Shown: piece after piece, positions 60,470-64,000 of the stretch | Position numbering within the stretch: the first letter of the stretch is position 1 | Layout of the letters: each line of letters opens with the position of its first letter | Source: Poronia punctata | Taxonomy: Eukaryota; Ascomycota; Sordariomycetes; Xylariales; Xylariaceae | Assembly (NCBI GenBank): GCA_022579005.1 | Contig: MU401500.1 | Location: 35,571 to 99,570 of the forward strand | DNA length: 64,000 nucleotides | Reading direction: 5' to 3' | Notes under the pieces: model-generated | Database searches by the model: none | The model's input: only the letters and a program-made list of their open reading frames with translations | What the model was told of the DNA's origin: nothing | Made by a program: the position numbers and the translations under genes

Positions 60470-62563
60470 ATGATCTCAACAAACAGTATACCCCGTGAGG
60501 GCATCGACGGCCGTCAGGCTGTTGCCGAGGCGCCAAATAATCGCATTGTTCCCAAACCTATCCCAGCCTCACAAAACCAGGACCCTCGAAGGTATCAACT
60601 GGATCAGCTGAAGAAGCGGTATTCCCCTCAGATAGGCACCCTTCAGAATGGGACATCGACTGTCCGGTTCCATCTGAAGCCATCGGATCCCGACTTTCCC
60701 TTCGAGCTCGAGTATCTTGATTGCGAGATACATGTGCCCAAGGGTTATCCCAAACAAGTTCCGACTCTCTCGGTCAAGAACAAGGATATCCCTCGCGGAT
60801 TTTGTCTCAACATCGAGAAAGGATGGGACAAGCTCGTGGCGGAAAGAAAAGGCGTGATGACTCTCCTGGCGCTCACTACTGCGCTGGACAAGAACCTGGA
60901 GGCTTTTTTATCAGAACAGAAGACTGAAACCGTCACTCTGGTAACCTTCAAGGACACACGGCATGAGGAAAGTGAAGCAAAGCCACTTCGGGGGACGCCA
61001 GTTCCTGTTCAACAAGCGGTATCGAAACCTCTAGCACCGGTGCCTAAGCCCTACGTACCCCAGGAATCCTTTACAGATGAGCAAATCGCGGTTGCTAGGG
61101 CGAGGCGATCGCAAGAAATCCGGCAGCTGGAAGCAAGGATGGGGCGCATGTCACAATATCAAAAATCTGCCGACGGCATCGTCTACACATTGCCCCTCGA
61201 ACCGAAACGGCGGACGGAATTACCGCAAGGTCTGCAAAATGTCCAAACAGTACAGTTGATCATACCGCTCCTCTATCCTCTCCAGAAGCTGAGAGCTCTG
61301 CTGAATGATGTCGAATCGGAGGAAGCTGAGCCTTTGGAGGAGGCATTTGCTACGAGAGCTGCGGAGCAAAGCCAATTGTCATTAATGAGCCACTTAAATT
61401 ACCTATCGCAAAATATGCACACCATGGTGAAGCAGCTTAAAGCGAGTACTAAGGCAAAGCAAGTGGCGCCGGCGGCAACCGAACCCTCGGACCAACCTAC
61501 ATCGCCAGAGACACCTATACAGGGTTCGAAACAGCTTATAGACCGCGGGGACGGCAAGGAACACATTCACGTCATACCACGACCCCCGGAGTGGAGTTAT
61601 GCACATGGGGCCGAGGGCTCGGACCATTCTGACGATGACTCTGATCTCTCCGACTCGGAGCTGGATAGCGATTCGGGGGACGGCGGGGCAGAAATCGGTA
61701 CACATCAAGCTCATGTTACCGGCGTTGCGCAGCAGGTCGAGAAGGGCACTGCCATCTCATTCCCCACCATGGAACTTTACAGCATCGAGTTATTGCAGTT
61801 GACGATATTGAATATTAGCACGAAATGTCAACGATGCAAAACACTCAACGACTTGACCGGTCTACGGCCCGAGGTAGAGAAATCGACCACGTGCAGGAAG
61901 TGCGGTACGTCGATATCCGCCATGTTCAGGCCGGAAATGATACATCAGAACTCGACCAGAGCCGGCTTCATCGACGTGACTGGCTGTACCGTCGCCGATA
62001 TGTTGCCCAGTACCTTTGTGCCGACGTGTTCCAAGTGCTCAACACCGAGTCATGGTCTCGTGTCTGTGCGAGGAGAAGCGGTGACAAACGTATGCCGCGA
62101 GTGTCATGGTCGATTCACCTTTAAGATCCCCCAGGTCAAATTCCTGGCCATCACGCCCGGGTCTGCACTTCCGCCTACGTCCGGGCCGCGACGGAAGCAA
62201 GAGAAACTGGGTCTGCATGCGGGCGAACCTTTGCCGAATCGCGGGACATGCCCCCATTACAAGCGGTCTTACCGCTGGTTCCGCTTTTCCTGCTGCAACA
62301 AAGTGTATCCGTGCGACCAGTGCCACGACGCAAACGAAGACCACCCGGAGGAATGGGCGAACCGCATGATCTGCGGCTGGTGCAGCAGAGAGCAGAATTA
62401 CGCCGTGGAGGCGTGCGCCTTTTGCGGGCGGTCGGTCATCGGTAAGAAGGGCAAAGGCTTCTGGGAAGGTGGCAAAGGTACCCGCGACAGGGCCAAGATG
62501 AGCCGCAAGGATAAGAGGAAATATCGTCGAATCGGCGGCGGCGATCCGAAGAAGAAAGATTGA
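60470..62563 (+). CDS. CHY-type zinc-finger protein with N-terminal RWD-like region
   Basis: 697 aa, single exon; the first ATG of the frame is at 60470 (MISTNSIPREG). An N-terminal region (about 40-150) with FHLKPSDPDFPFELEYLDCEIHVPKGYPKQVPTL resembles an RWD/UBC-like fold. A charged middle has helical segments and an acidic Ser-rich tract (SDHSDDDSDLSDSELDSDSG, about 390-410). A cysteine-rich block follows at about 455-555 with four CxxC pairs (CQRC, CRKC, CSKC, CREC). The CHY finger is at about 594-660: CPHYKRSYRWFRFSCC, YPCDQCHD, HPEEW, MICGWC, CAFC. The tail is Lys/Arg-rich. CHY fingers bind zinc; yeast Hot13 and plant/animal RCHY1-type ligases carry them, but no RING is seen here, so the role is unknown. 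Confidence 0.9.
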   Translation: MISTNSIPREGIDGRQAVAEAPNNRIVPKPIPASQNQDPRRYQLDQLKKRYSPQIGTLQNGTSTVRFHLKPSDPDFPFELEYLDCEIHVPKGYPKQVPTLSVKNKDIPRGFCLNIEKGWDKLVAERKGVMTLLALTTALDKNLEAFLSEQKTETVTLVTFKDTRHEESEAKPLRGTPVPVQQAVSKPLAPVPKPYVPQESFTDEQIAVARARRSQEIRQLEARMGRMSQYQKSADGIVYTLPLEPKRRTELPQGLQNVQTVQLIIPLLYPLQKLRALLNDVESEEAEPLEEAFATRAAEQSQLSLMSHLNYLSQNMHTMVKQLKASTKAKQVAPAATEPSDQPTSPETPIQGSKQLIDRGDGKEHIHVIPRPPEWSYAHGAEGSDHSDDDSDLSDSELDSDSGDGGAEIGTHQAHVTGVAQQVEKGTAISFPTMELYSIELLQLTILNISTKCQRCKTLNDLTGLRPEVEKSTTCRKCGTSISAMFRPEMIHQNSTRAGFIDVTGCTVADMLPSTFVPTCSKCSTPSHGLVSVRGEAVTNVCRECHGRFTFKIPQVKFLAITPGSALPPTSGPRRKQEKLGLHAGEPLPNRGTCPHYKRSYRWFRFSCCNKVYPCDQCHDANEDHPEEWANRMICGWCSREQNYAVEACAFCGRSVIGKKGKGFWEGGKGTRDRAKMSRKDKRKYRRIGGGDPKKKD

Positions 62564-64000
62564 GATTGGACGACTTTTTTTGTCCCTGGGGAAAAGAGTC
62601 CGGGGTTAGAGTCACCTGATTAGTCGGTCTTGCATCTACTACAAGCAGACTTTGGACGAATCCCGTACCTGCTTTGCCCCTTTTACCTATTCCTGGGCGT
62701 ATTGATTATTTGAATGACGATATACCTGACCCTACATTTTTGGTCCATCCATTAGAGTCGAGAAGGTTGATACGCCCCGTCACAAAAGGCTACTTCTCTT
62801 GTCTTTTTTGCACTTTTTATTGACAAATCACTTTGAAAATTCAATGGTGCGCACTCTGGCTGAAAAACTTCAAGTCACGGGGGGCATAAATCGAGCGCTC
62901 AACACACGACGACCACATTGCTTGTTTGGTTGCGACGAATGGGGATCGATTGATTGCATACGGCACAGAAAAGGAACCATGGGATTATCGCCACCACCAA
63001 ACAAATGTCCTTCTCAGTTGACAGGATATGATTATTGGCGTCCATCTAGATACTCATAGGTTGGCTACTAGGCTAGCCAGGGCGATCATGTCTCTTGTCG
63101 GCATAGTGACTAAGGCGGGATTGGAAGTTATCACAACTTTGAGCATCGAACTTGTGATTACTGATCATATACATTATTTGATATTTTCTTCATCGAATGC
63201 GAAAATGAAGGAGAAATAAAAATAATTAAATCAATAAATAACAAAATTAAATATTATTATTATTTCAACATATCTCAGACCTACCTATGTCTCACTTCAC
63301 GAACCGCTGAAACTAGTCATGTGACATGTGGCTGCTCCTTTCCTACAAGTACCTCATCATCTCAGCCAAGTTCATTTTGTAGAAGAACCATCGATAAAAC
63401 AACTACTCGTAGGTTGATTAATGAAATAAGACCATCGGATAGCTCACTTCCCCCCAATGTTAGTCACTAGTCTTTTGTATCCGTACCCTAAAACAATGTC
63501 TCTCTTTTTCCCCAGGAACCGTCCTGAGTCTTGTCTCGGGAGATTGTCGTTCTTTCTTTTTATCTCTTGTCTCAGGGGACTGAACTACGAGTAAGAGCGA
63601 TTTGATAATAATTCCAAATGCTTCGGGTTCAATTCGGGAGAATAGACATTCCTCGATAATGAGATTATAGGAAAAGGAGGATACGGAAAAGGGGAAAGTG
63701 GAGGGGTGGGGGAAGGAGAGGAGGTATGGGTTGAGCCGTGTTGGCATGTCTTTGCTAGGGAGTTGGTACAGACAGACAGACAGACAGACATTATTTGTAA
63801 CCTTTTTACTTAGTGGACGACTGATTACTTACCTATACTTGGCAAGATTAGAGAACTCGGGATCCTGTAAAAGACCAGAGGAATCCTCGGGGGGGGGGGG
63901 GGGGGGGTTTTTTTTTACCCCTTTCCCTGCAGGGGGCGGGATTGGTTAGGTAGTTATTGTTTTTTAGGGTAGCCCATGTGAAAAATTAAGATGGGTTTAT
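62564..64000. other. Right-end spacer
   Basis: 3' flank of the CHY gene and AT-rich DNA with no recognised gene. Contains a CAGA tandem repeat at about 63770-63790 and a run of 19 G followed by 9 T at 63889-63916. Confidence 0.45.

Overview
The window is nuclear DNA of a filamentous ascomycete. Genes carry short GT..AG introns of about 50-200 bp with CTAAC/CTGAC-type branch points. The protein set is fungal (AcuK-type Zn2Cys6 regulator, ExgD-type GH5, EglC-type GH17, GPI proteins). A 5S rRNA gene closely resembling Neurospora 5S lies alone between protein genes. A Sordariomycete is likely. The many palindromic words of the TAGGTACCTA type in the spacers recall Xylariales, but that placement is only an inference. 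Gene density is low: 18 supported genes (17 protein-coding, one 5S), all chromosomal housekeeping, regulatory, cell-wall or secreted functions. I saw no transposon, CRISPR, tRNA or secondary-metabolite cluster. || Layout. 0.5-2.8 kb (-): gluconeogenesis regulator AcuK/Ert1, then a 10.5-kb stretch with no gene I can support. 13.3-17.6 kb: an ExgD-like membrane exo-1,3-beta-glucanase (-) and the E1-beta subunit of branched-chain ketoacid dehydrogenase (+), divergent from a 575-bp promoter region. 20.3-25.6 kb (+): F-actin capping protein alpha (six exons, one of 19 nt), cytochrome b5, TFIIE-beta. 26.4-32.2 kb (-): a DsbA-like thioredoxin-fold protein and a four-finger C2H2 transcription factor with a long upstream region. 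35.0 kb: 5S rRNA. 35.6-39.2 kb: a small RING protein (+), a small probably mitochondrial protein (-) and a Cys-rich, Asp-rich GPI-type surface protein (-). 41.3-42.4 kb (-): a C2H2-like fungal protein. 45.6-45.9 kb (-): a two-exon 62-residue coiled-coil microprotein. 49.3-55.0 kb (-): a secreted protein, a GPI-anchored GH17 glucanase and an acidic orphan. 60.5-62.6 kb (+): a CHY-zinc-finger protein. || There is no operon-like logic. Themes that recur are beta-1,3-glucan and cell-surface remodelling (ExgD, EglC, GPI protein) and transcription (AcuK, TFIIE-beta, C2H2 factors). Exon boundaries were derived by hand from splice signals and reading frame; several genes appear as a single protein only after splicing (CapZ-alpha, cytochrome b5, the microprotein, the RING start). 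No obviously new multi-gene system is visible. The most interesting leads are the microprotein, the acidic orphan, the Asp-rich GPI protein, the altered RING, the unannotated 10-kb and 5-kb stretches and a possible cryptic spliced gene near 48 kb.
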